Of a DNA stretch of 10,016 nucleotides, positions 1-6,505 are shown piece by piece. Every line of letters begins with the position of its first letter. Positions within the stretch are counted from its first letter, which is position 1. The notes under the pieces are model-generated. The model had not been told where the DNA came from, searched no databases, and saw nothing but the letters and a program-made list of their open reading frames with translations. Position numbers and translations under genes: made by a program. The stretch is from a bacterium. GTDB lineage: Bacteria; Tectomicrobia; Entotheonellia; Entotheonellales; Entotheonellaceae. The stretch is from the NCBI GenBank assembly GCA_027294925.1, contig JAPULM010000198.1:1-10016 (forward strand). The letters run 5' to 3'.

Positions 1-1
1 T

Positions 2-100
2 CGCTATGATCAGGTCATGCACATGGGCTGGAAAATCTGGTTACCGCTTGCCCTGCTCAATCTGTTTGTGACCGCTATTGTGGTTCTGTTGGTAACCTGA
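2..100 (+). CDS. nuoH: NADH-quinone oxidoreductase subunit H, C-terminal end (partial)
   Basis: This is the last 32 codons of an open frame entering from the left edge and ending at TGA 98-100. The peptide begins RYDQVMHMGWKIWLPLALLN and continues as one hydrophobic helix. An RYDQ-x-M-x-x-GWK-x-x-LPLALLN ending is the typical C-terminus of NuoH/ND1, the complex I subunit at the junction of the peripheral and membrane arms that forms much of the quinone chamber. The fragment holds only the last matrix/cytoplasmic loop and the final membrane segment, so the functional residues cannot be assessed. The next gene, nuoJ, starts 20 bases later; in the common operon order nuoI would stand between them. 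The identity rests on this short motif and on the three nuo genes that follow. Confidence 0.9.
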   Translation, partial: RYDQVMHMGWKIWLPLALLNLFVTAIVVLLVT

Positions 101-120
101 CCGGACAAGAGATAACACAG

Positions 121-618
121 ATGGAAGCTTTTTTATTCTGGATTTTTGCAATCGTTAGTGTGAGTTGTGGCATCATGGTGGTATGGAATCGCAACCCGAT
201 GAATAGTGCGATTTATCTGGTTGTCACCATGCTCTGTCTGGCCGGCTTTTACGTCTTATTAAAGGGTGGCTTCATTGCAACGATTCAAGTGCTGGTTTAT
301 GCCGGGGCAGTTGTGGTTCTCATTCTGTTTGTCATTATGATGCTGAATTTACAAGAAGAAGCCTTGCAACGTGAAGGGAGCCTTCCTGCATGGGGTATTT
401 TGACGCTGATCGGGCTGTTTCTGGTCATTAGAATTGGCAATGCGCTGAGTCCTCGCAGCAGCGCCGCCTTGCCGGATGCACCGGAAGCCTTTGGTACCCT
501 ACAGGATGTTGGCGCTAAACTGTTTGGCACCTATGTGCTGCCTTTTGAGCTGACCTCGATTCTCTTGCTTGTCGCCATTATTGGCGCGGTGGCTTTGGCA
601 AGACGAAATCCATCTTAA
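121..618 (+). CDS. nuoJ: NADH-quinone oxidoreductase subunit J
   Basis: A 165-residue membrane protein, close to the usual NuoJ/ND6 length. About five hydrophobic segments are visible, near residues 3-21, 28-46, 53-76, 91-107 and 143-160. The hallmark is segment 3, with IQVLVYAGAVVVLILFVIMM at residues 55-74; in characterised complex I the matching helix has a pi-bulge and helps couple quinone reduction to proton pumping. Y60 and G62 of that motif are present. The C-terminus, LLVAIIGAVALARR, is also family-typical. ATG 121 gives the normal N-terminus; only a weak AAGAG (107-111) precedes it, so translation may be coupled to nuoH, which ends 20 bases upstream. The product sits in the cytoplasmic membrane between NuoH, NuoK and NuoN. 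No damage is seen. Confidence 0.95.
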   Translation: MEAFLFWIFAIVSVSCGIMVVWNRNPMNSAIYLVVTMLCLAGFYVLLKGGFIATIQVLVYAGAVVVLILFVIMMLNLQEEALQREGSLPAWGILTLIGLFLVIRIGNALSPRSSAALPDAPEAFGTLQDVGAKLFGTYVLPFELTSILLLVAIIGAVALARRNPS

Positions 619-622
619 GACT

Positions 623-626
623 GGAG
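623..626 (+). promoter_or_regulatory. Ribosome binding site of nuoK
   Basis: GGAG lies 8 bases before ATG 635. It decides the start: the open frame reaches back to TTG 569 inside nuoJ, but the ATG with this site gives exactly the 100-residue NuoK expected for the family. Confidence 0.75.
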
Positions 627-634
627 TCAGCGCG

Positions 635-937
635 ATGATACCTGTGTCCTATTATCTGGTGGTTAGCGCCATCTTGTTCATGACGGGTGCGATTGGCGTT
701 CTACTACGCCGCAACGCCTTGATCATGTTGATGTCGCTTGAACTCATGGTCAACGCCGTCAACCTCAGTTTTATCGCTTATGCCCGGATGTTCAACGACA
801 TTAGCGGACACGTCTTTGTGTTTTTTAGCATTACGGTAGCAGCCGCCGAGGCGGCGGTCGGCCTGGCCATTTTACTGACGATTTACCGTTCGAAAGAGAC
901 GGTTGATATCGACAGCTTGTCTTTGATGCGAAATTAG
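635..937 (+). CDS. nuoK: NADH-quinone oxidoreductase subunit K
   Basis: A 100-residue, three-helix membrane subunit of complex I (NuoK/ND4L, related to MrpC). ATG 635 follows a good ribosome site and gives the standard length; the in-frame extension back to 569 overlaps nuoJ and is rejected. Helices lie near residues 5-24, 29-50 and 60-84. The two membrane glutamates that matter for proton translocation in the E. coli enzyme are at the same positions here: E36 (in SLELMVN) and E72 (in AAEAAVGLA). The YRS after the last helix is also typical. The gene starts 16 bases after the nuoJ stop, so the two are surely cotranscribed. The unusual point is downstream: nuoL and nuoM would be expected next, but nuoN follows after a 113-base gap. 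Confidence 0.96.
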   Translation: MIPVSYYLVVSAILFMTGAIGVLLRRNALIMLMSLELMVNAVNLSFIAYARMFNDISGHVFVFFSITVAAAEAAVGLAILLTIYRSKETVDIDSLSLMRN

Positions 938-1050
938 TCCAAGCACAAGTCATTGAGCGTTTCTAAACGTTGGATTATCTTTGCAATCAACGGATTCAGC
1001 CGCGCCGAACGGGTGGGGTAATTGCAGGATGCAGTACTAGGATGGAAAGC
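938..1050 (+). other. nuoK-nuoN spacer, in the place usually held by nuoL and nuoM
   Basis: These 113 bases replace the roughly 3.5 kb nuoL-nuoM pair of the common operon. I see no recognisable end of NuoL or NuoM in any frame, no transposase fragment and no clear terminator. A 12-base dyad (CGTTT-CT-AAACG, 958-969) is present, but its 2-base centre cannot form a hairpin. An open frame runs back from nuoN to a TTG at 970, but the peptide it adds is polar, cysteine-containing and unlike any NuoN N-terminus. Confidence 0.5.
1039..1042 (+). promoter_or_regulatory. Ribosome binding site of nuoN
   Basis: AGGA sits 8 bases before ATG 1051. A second in-frame ATG at 1042 overlaps this site and has poor spacing to any other purine-rich stretch, so 1051 is the preferred start. 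Confidence 0.65.
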
Positions 1051-2505
1051 ATGGACGCAACGGCGTTGTGGCAGGGAGCAATTGCCCTCCTGCCTCAACT
1101 TATCGTACTGATGACAGGGCTGGTGATCCTTGTTTTGGATCTGTTTTTGACCCCCCGTGGCCGCTTCTTGAATGAAACGGTAGCTGTCATTGGGCTCATC
1201 ATTGCTTTCTTAAGCACCTTAGGGCCTATCGACACCCCGCAGTCTGTCTTGATGCACATGGCGGTGACGGACAACCTGAGCTCGTTCTTTAACGCTATTT
1301 TCCTGCTCATCGCAGTCCTCACCGTGCTCTTATCCGCCAGTTATACACGCCGGGAGGGATTCAATAATGGCGAATATTACGCCCTGTTGCTGTTTGCCAC
1401 CGCAAGCTTTATGTTCGTTGCAGCAGCAGCGGATTTGATCACGATTTTTCTTGCCGTCGAGACCTTGTCCATCGCCACCTATATCCTGGCAGGGCTGATG
1501 CGCACCGAACCGCGTTCGCAGGAAGCGGCGTTCAAGTATTTTATGCTCGGTGCTTTTTCGTCAGCTATTTTTCTGTACGGTATTGCAACCACATACGGCG
1601 CCTATGGGACGACGAGCCTGCAGGAACTCGGCGGCGCCCTCAAGGGAGGTGACATACCGACGTTATTCTGGGCCGGCATGGCACTTCTAACCGTTGGGCT
1701 GGGTTTTAAGGTTGCCGCGGTGCCCTTTCATATGTGGGCGCCGGATGTCTATGAAGGCGCCCCCACCTCCGTCACTGCCTTTATGACCGCCGGCCCCAAA
1801 GCGGCGGCCTTTGCCGCTTTTCTACGCATTTTTTATCAGGGTTTTATCGGCCATGCCGCGATTCAAGAATGGACCTATACGTTTGTTTGGTTAGCGGCGC
1901 TCACCATGCTAGTCGGCAACTTGATGGCCTTGGCCCAGCGCAGCGTCAAACGGATGCTTGCCTATTCGAGTATTGCGCACGCCGGTTACGCCTTTGTCGC
2001 CCTGGCGTCATATAATGCGCTGGGGGCAAGCAGTATTCTGTATTACCTGATGGCCTACAGCCTGATGTCACTCGGATCGTTCACGGTTTTAATGGCAGTG
2101 ACCAAGGCGGGAGAGCAGCATTATGCGCTACGCAATTTCACCGGTCTTGGCTCAACAAATCCCTGCCTGGCTGGTGTGATGGCGCTGTTTATGTTCGCCC
2201 TCGCCGGCTTCCCGCCAACCGCCGGCTTTACCGGCAAGTTTTACCTGTTCAGCGCAGCGGTACAAGCCGGCTATTATAAGTTGGCTATCCTGGGCATGCT
2301 GACCAGTGTGGTATCGGTGTTTTATTACGCACGCATCGTCATCGCCATGTACATGCAGGCGCCGGATGGCGAAGCAAACGTAGCCGACTTATCGCCTACC
2401 GTTATCGCAACGTTAGCCATTACGGTGCTTGGTGTCCTGTATATGGGTATCTTTCCAGGCGCCCTCATGCGCTTAGCCTCCGTGTCGGTACAATCTCTCT
2501 TTTAA
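1051..2505 (+). CDS. nuoN: NADH-quinone oxidoreductase subunit N
   Basis: A 484-residue polytopic membrane protein with about 13-14 hydrophobic segments, the same size as E. coli NuoN. It is one of the three antiporter-like, proton-translocating subunits of complex I. Key residues are kept: E137 in helix 5 (FLAVETLS), K220 in broken helix 7 (GLGFKVAAVPFHMWAPDVYE), K250 in helix 8 (TAGPKAA) and K396 in broken helix 12 (AGFTGKFYLF); these match E133, K217, K247 and K395 of E. coli. The VPFHMWAPDVYEGAP motif, and the lack of the long C-terminal lateral helix of NuoL, assign it to NuoN rather than NuoL or NuoM. ATG 1051 is chosen over upstream TTG 970 and ATG 1042 on ribosome-site spacing and family length. 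It is the last nuo gene here; the next gene runs convergently. Confidence 0.95.
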   Translation: MDATALWQGAIALLPQLIVLMTGLVILVLDLFLTPRGRFLNETVAVIGLIIAFLSTLGPIDTPQSVLMHMAVTDNLSSFFNAIFLLIAVLTVLLSASYTRREGFNNGEYYALLLFATASFMFVAAAADLITIFLAVETLSIATYILAGLMRTEPRSQEAAFKYFMLGAFSSAIFLYGIATTYGAYGTTSLQELGGALKGGDIPTLFWAGMALLTVGLGFKVAAVPFHMWAPDVYEGAPTSVTAFMTAGPKAAAFAAFLRIFYQGFIGHAAIQEWTYTFVWLAALTMLVGNLMALAQRSVKRMLAYSSIAHAGYAFVALASYNALGASSILYYLMAYSLMSLGSFTVLMAVTKAGEQHYALRNFTGLGSTNPCLAGVMALFMFALAGFPPTAGFTGKFYLFSAAVQAGYYKLAILGMLTSVVSVFYYARIVIAMYMQAPDGEANVADLSPTVIATLAITVLGVLYMGIFPGALMRLASVSVQSLF

Positions 2506-2597
2506 GCGATGTCCCACAACAGAGCCATCGACCTTCGAAAGTTCTTCAATGGCATGAAAAGCGGTAAGTGGTGAACATTCCGCCATCCCGCACAGAC

Positions 2598-3179
2598 CTA
2601 TACTTCCGGCGGCAGCAAGGCGGCCACAGACATTTCGTGCCCGGATGACGCAAGGGGCGTAATGGTGGCTGGCGCCGTGAGCGTCTGGTGCGTGTCATAG
2701 TGACCCTCGTGCGCCATGCCTACAGGATGCCGGAACACTTCAAGACAACGATCAATCAAATTGACGATCCAGTAGTCGGTGATGCCGGCGCGCGCGTAGA
2801 GTGAACCCTTTACATCGCGATCATAGGCAAGCGACGATTCAGCCACCTCGACAACGAGTAACGCCGTCGCAGGATGGCTATCGAGATAATCGTCGAGTGT
2901 ACCCGCCACGACAGCGATATCCGGTTCCGGCTCGGTGTCAAAGGCCGGAAGACGAAGCGGCATCTGTTGTCTAAGTAAATAACCTGCTGCAAGTGGAAAA
3001 ATCGGCCGCAACGCTTCCGCCAGCCGTAGCACTGTCATGGCATGCAGACTACCCATGGGGGGCATGGTCAAGATGTCTCCCTGAATGAGTTCGACATGGC
3101 ATGCCTCGAATATGCCCAGTCTCACCAGGTGATCATAAGCTTCGACCGTCCACTGATGACGTTGTCCGGTAAGCGGCAT
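2598..3179 (-). CDS. Uma2 family (DUF820) putative restriction-like endonuclease
   Basis: A 193-residue protein with the Uma2/DUF820 layout of the PD-(D/E)xK nuclease fold. E30 lies in the N-terminal VELIQGDI motif. D87 lies in EPDIAVV. E111 and E114 lie in LLVVEVAESS, and K124 in DRDVKGSLYARAGITDYWIV. The acidic-acidic-lysine set is the expected metal-binding site, so the protein looks intact. The family is common in cyanobacteria, Chloroflexota and other large bacterial genomes, often in many copies; its biological role is not established, and nuclease activity is inferred from the fold. Start: ATG 3177-3179 (reverse) has GGAG (3186-3189) at 6 bases. It begins 27 bases after the CoA-transferase stop, so it may be the last gene of that transcript, though nothing links it functionally. 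It ends 92 bases from the convergent nuoN. Confidence 0.85.
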   Translation of the reverse strand: MPLTGQRHQWTVEAYDHLVRLGIFEACHVELIQGDILTMPPMGSLHAMTVLRLAEALRPIFPLAAGYLLRQQMPLRLPAFDTEPEPDIAVVAGTLDDYLDSHPATALLVVEVAESSLAYDRDVKGSLYARAGITDYWIVNLIDRCLEVFRHPVGMAHEGHYDTHQTLTAPATITPLASSGHEMSVAALLPPEV

Positions 3180-3206
3180 ATGTTACTCCATAATGTCTTT
3201 ACAAGG

Positions 3207-5591
3207 CTAATCGATCCCGTTTGGCGTCTCGGTTTTGACCACCCCTTGGTCAAAGAATTCGGCGATGGCTTGCGCGCTGTAACCGATCTCCTGCAGTACC
3301 GCCTGGGTCTGTTCACCCAACAATGGCGTTGGTTTTCCCGGCGTAGGCGTTGTGTTGCCAAACTGCACATAGTGCCATGCCACTCGCAGTTGCCCCATAA
3401 CAGGATGCTGATAGGTGATGATCATGTCATTCGCTGCAGCATGCGGATCGTCGAGGAAAATTTCGCTGTCACCGGCGACAGCCGGCGCGCAAGGAATACC
3501 GGCCGCGGCGCAACGCGTAAGTGTTTCATCCAAAGCCAGGGTTGCAAAGCATTGGGCCAGCTGATGAGCTGGCGGCGTATCATTTGGATGGCATCCTGCC
3601 TGCGACTCAGCATCGTCACCCAGCAAGTCCTGACGCTCCAGAAGATGGTATAAGGCGCGTCGCTCGGCCTCGGTTTCCGCCACCACATAGATCCAACCAT
3701 CCTTAACCTCATATAGACGATGAAAGGGGCTGAGGCCATATTGCCCCTTATCGGCAAGCGGGCGGACGGGTTTACCCTGGTAACGCGTGAACCATTCCGA
3801 GCTGAGGACGACGCCACCGTTGAGCAGGTTGGTGTCGACACGCTGCACCACACCGGTTCGTTGGCGGGCGAACAACGCGAGAACCGTACCAATGGCGCCC
3901 ATCGCCCCGGTGGTATAATCGGTCGGGGCTAGCTGAGCAGGGAACACCGGCGGATTTTCCGGTCCGCCCTGGGCGCGTTGCATGCCCATCAGCGCCTGTG
4001 CAAGGGGATCGATGCCGGGCCGACGCGCGTATGGCCCGGTCCAGCCGTAGCCTGTCAAGTGGGTCTCGATCAAGTTGGGGGCGACCTCCGGTCCAATACC
4101 CATGCGCTCCGTGGCATGTGGTCGCAGATTGGCCAGGAGCGCATCGCACGAAGCCGCGACTTTTTGTACAATTTCTTTACCTTGCGGCGTCCGCGTGTTG
4201 ACTGAAATAGAGCGTTTGTTCGCATTCACATTGAAGAAGTAGGTGCGGCCAATAGGGCGCGAAATATCACCCGTTAAGGGTTCCAGTTTGATGACATCAG
4301 CGCCCAGGTCGGCAAGCAGCCGGCCACCGGTCGGTCCGGCGATGAGATTGGTGATCTCAAGAATGCGGAAGCCTTGTAGCGGTGGAGCAAACGGCTCTGA
4401 TGGGATATCTTGTCCCGCTGCCAACGACGCCACATCGGTTAAATCATCTGGTAGATGACCGGCCGCGGCAGCAGGCAATGTCCTTGGTCCTTTGACCCTA
4501 CCGGGGGTTTGCGAAAACCGGATGGGCACCCCCATCTGCGCAATGAGCCCCACTTCAGGGTCTTGCAATTCAATCACCATCTCATTGGCTTCGATCTGAG
4601 GATCATCCATGCTCTCATCGGTCAGACGAGCCCCTGCAAAGGGAACATCGGATTCTTCGAACAGCTTTGCCCACTCCTCATAGGGGCGGGTGCTGATGAC
4701 GTTCCCCACAATGGTGCGTAGCTCCAGGTCTGCTTCCTGGGTTTTAGGCAGGCGCCCACCGCCAAATCTTGTATCCTGAAGCACCTCCGTAATGCCCATG
4801 AGGCCGGCCGCGATATCAATAAACCCCTCATGCACGCATCCGAGCTGCACCCAATTACCGTCCGCACACTCGTAGACACTGTAGAACGGCGCGCTGCCGG
4901 CGGGATGCGTTTGGAACGGGCGCGACACCAAGTGCTCACCGGTGACCTTGGGGTGATACAGCAGGGCCCCCGCCATCAGCGAAGTCTCCACCTGACGGCC
5001 CAAAGCCGTTTTTTCTCTGGCTAGCAGGGCAGCGGCAATCCCCAGGGTGGCAAATAACGCCGCACCCGTACTGGGGAGGGGGTGAATCACGTGTACAGGG
5101 GCTGGCCGGAAGCCTGGCATGCTCCCCACAATACCCATACGAGACATGACCAGATCGTCGATCGGAGGCTCATCCTTGAGAGGGCCGTGCTTGCCATAAG
5201 CGGTGATGGAGCAGGCAATCAGACGCGGATTGAGATGACCCAACCACTCATAGTCGACCATGCGTTGGCGTTCTGAAGCAGGAGCAAAATCCTCCACCAG
5301 GACATCGGCGCTGCGGATCAATCGCTCATAAGCAGCGGACACCTGTTGTGAGGTTGATGGGCTTTCGCGGTGCTGCGCAGAACTTGGCGCTTGCAGCTGA
5401 GCAAAGTCCAAGCGGACACACGCCTTGCCTCGATCCCAGACCAGATAGCCGCCGTGGCGAGATGCGTTGGCATTCGTATCTAGCAGCCGAATCACTCTAG
5501 CGCCATGGTCGCTCAGAAACATGGTTGCATAAGCGCCTGCCTGTCCTTCGGTTAAATCCAGTACGGTAATACCATCCAATGTGCTAGCCAT
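3207..5591 (-). CDS. Fused tandem CaiB/BaiF (family III) CoA-transferase
   Basis: The protein has 794 residues, about twice the ~400 of a normal family III CoA-transferase, because two complete domains are joined. Domain 1 spans about 5-365 (LDGITVLDLTEGQAGAYATM); domain 2 spans about 405-780 (LQGFRILEITNLIAGPTGGR), with a proline/alanine-rich linker between. These enzymes move CoA between carboxylic acids through an aspartyl-CoA thioester. Both candidate nucleophiles are present: D145 (YGKHGPLKDEPPIDDL) and D528 (YGWTGPYARRPGIDPL). Domain 1 also has a Ser/Gln-rich insertion near 66-88. Native family III enzymes are interlaced dimers, so the fusion may be a covalent pseudo-heterodimer. ATG 5591 has AGGA (5598-5601) at 6 bases. 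The gene lies 71 bases after the crotonase gene, probably in the same operon. The class is certain; the acid and the CoA donor are unknown. Confidence 0.9.
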   Translation of the reverse strand: MASTLDGITVLDLTEGQAGAYATMFLSDHGARVIRLLDTNANASRHGGYLVWDRGKACVRLDFAQLQAPSSAQHRESPSTSQQVSAAYERLIRSADVLVEDFAPASERQRMVDYEWLGHLNPRLIACSITAYGKHGPLKDEPPIDDLVMSRMGIVGSMPGFRPAPVHVIHPLPSTGAALFATLGIAAALLAREKTALGRQVETSLMAGALLYHPKVTGEHLVSRPFQTHPAGSAPFYSVYECADGNWVQLGCVHEGFIDIAAGLMGITEVLQDTRFGGGRLPKTQEADLELRTIVGNVISTRPYEEWAKLFEESDVPFAGARLTDESMDDPQIEANEMVIELQDPEVGLIAQMGVPIRFSQTPGRVKGPRTLPAAAAGHLPDDLTDVASLAAGQDIPSEPFAPPLQGFRILEITNLIAGPTGGRLLADLGADVIKLEPLTGDISRPIGRTYFFNVNANKRSISVNTRTPQGKEIVQKVAASCDALLANLRPHATERMGIGPEVAPNLIETHLTGYGWTGPYARRPGIDPLAQALMGMQRAQGGPENPPVFPAQLAPTDYTTGAMGAIGTVLALFARQRTGVVQRVDTNLLNGGVVLSSEWFTRYQGKPVRPLADKGQYGLSPFHRLYEVKDGWIYVVAETEAERRALYHLLERQDLLGDDAESQAGCHPNDTPPAHQLAQCFATLALDETLTRCAAAGIPCAPAVAGDSEIFLDDPHAAANDMIITYQHPVMGQLRVAWHYVQFGNTTPTPGKPTPLLGEQTQAVLQEIGYSAQAIAEFFDQGVVKTETPNGID

Positions 5592-5662
5592 AATCCATCC
5601 TGCTCCAAGTATCGCTTCGGCTTGACCGTTAAGTACGGCGTACAGGCGTCCCTTCTGCCCTA

Positions 5663-6460
5663 TTAAGTAGTGCCGTCTGATGACGAAAGCGGCCGTCCTT
5701 TACGGGCGATAAATTCGGGAAAGGCGTCCTCTGCCTTAGCCCCCCTGACCACATTCATTGTATAGTCCCGTTCATTGGCCCATTGCGCTTGCAGATTACA
5801 GCCCATATCGCGCAGCAGCAGCTCTTTAACACCCACAACGGCAGCCCGATTATTATTGGCAATCATGCCCGCAATCTCCATGGTTTTTGCCCGCAATTGA
5901 CCGCATGGCACCAGATGATTGAGAAGGCCAATACGATGAGCCTCCTCCGCTTCGACAATACGGGCGGTGAACAACAATTCTTTGGCGATTGGCCAACCGA
6001 CCTGATTGGGCAACGTCCAGGTGCTATTAATCCGCCCGTAGGCGGCGGCCAGGAAGCGAAAACTAGCGTGTTCGCATCCAATCCGCATATCCAGTGAGGA
6101 AGATAAAACGCCTGCGCCGCCATACGCCAAGCCATTGATCATCCCAATCGTCGGCTTAGGCGATGCGCTGATTTCATAACCCCCTTGGCTGCGAAGCGCC
6201 GATTTTGCGTCCAATTCCTCCTGCGTGTACTGCCGATCGTCCTCCAGTTGCTGATGGATATCGCCGCCAGCAGAGAAAGCGCGGTCTCCGGCGCCGGTGA
6301 TCACAATGCAGCCAATCTCATCGTCAGCGTTCATTTGCAATACAGCATCATGTAACTCAGCTGTCAGCTGTCGATTCATCGCGTTGAGCTTTTCAGGCCG
6401 GTTCATGGTCAGAATCGCAACGCCTTCTGTCTTTTCGACCAGGATGTAATCGTACGCCAT
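5663..6460 (-). CDS. Crotonase-superfamily protein lacking both hydratase glutamates
   Basis: A 265-residue single-domain crotonase (enoyl-CoA hydratase/isomerase fold), the usual length. The fold markers are clear: the NRPEKLNAMN segment at 20-29, first oxyanion-hole loop AFSAGGDI at 61-68, and second loop INGLAYGGAGVL at 108-119. An ungapped comparison with rat mitochondrial hydratase, from the second loop to the next helix, puts V118 at the place of catalytic E144 and A138 at the place of E164. A standard syn-hydration mechanism is therefore unlikely. Some other CoA-ester chemistry (isomerisation, C-C hydrolysis, decarboxylation, thioester hydrolysis) or a non-catalytic role is possible. 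ATG 6460 has GGAG (6467-6470) at 6 bases. It is the middle gene of the operon, 45 bases after the citrate-synthase-like gene. Labelling it simply enoyl-CoA hydratase would be misleading. Confidence 0.88.
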   Translation of the reverse strand: MAYDYILVEKTEGVAILTMNRPEKLNAMNRQLTAELHDAVLQMNADDEIGCIVITGAGDRAFSAGGDIHQQLEDDRQYTQEELDAKSALRSQGGYEISASPKPTIGMINGLAYGGAGVLSSSLDMRIGCEHASFRFLAAAYGRINSTWTLPNQVGWPIAKELLFTARIVEAEEAHRIGLLNHLVPCGQLRAKTMEIAGMIANNNRAAVVGVKELLLRDMGCNLQAQWANERDYTMNVVRGAKAEDAFPEFIARKGRPLSSSDGTT

Positions 6461-6505
6461 CTTGTTCTCCCGTTTATCATGCAGTGGATCATAACCTTCG
6501 GTGGA

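Noticed and set aside
970..1050. N-terminal extension of NuoN starting at TTG 970
   Set aside because: The extra 27 residues are polar and unlike any NuoN start; ATG 1051 has a well-spaced AGGA and gives the family length.
2524..2553. GCCAT/ATGGC inverted repeat between nuoN and the Uma2 gene, considered as a bidirectional terminator
   Set aside because: The arms are only 5 bases with a 20-base loop, and no T-tract follows on either strand.
3042..3653. 203-codon open frame on the + strand
   Set aside because: It lies antisense to the Uma2 and CoA-transferase genes, has no recognisable family features, and its composition (many Arg, Cys, His, Trp) is that of a shadow frame.
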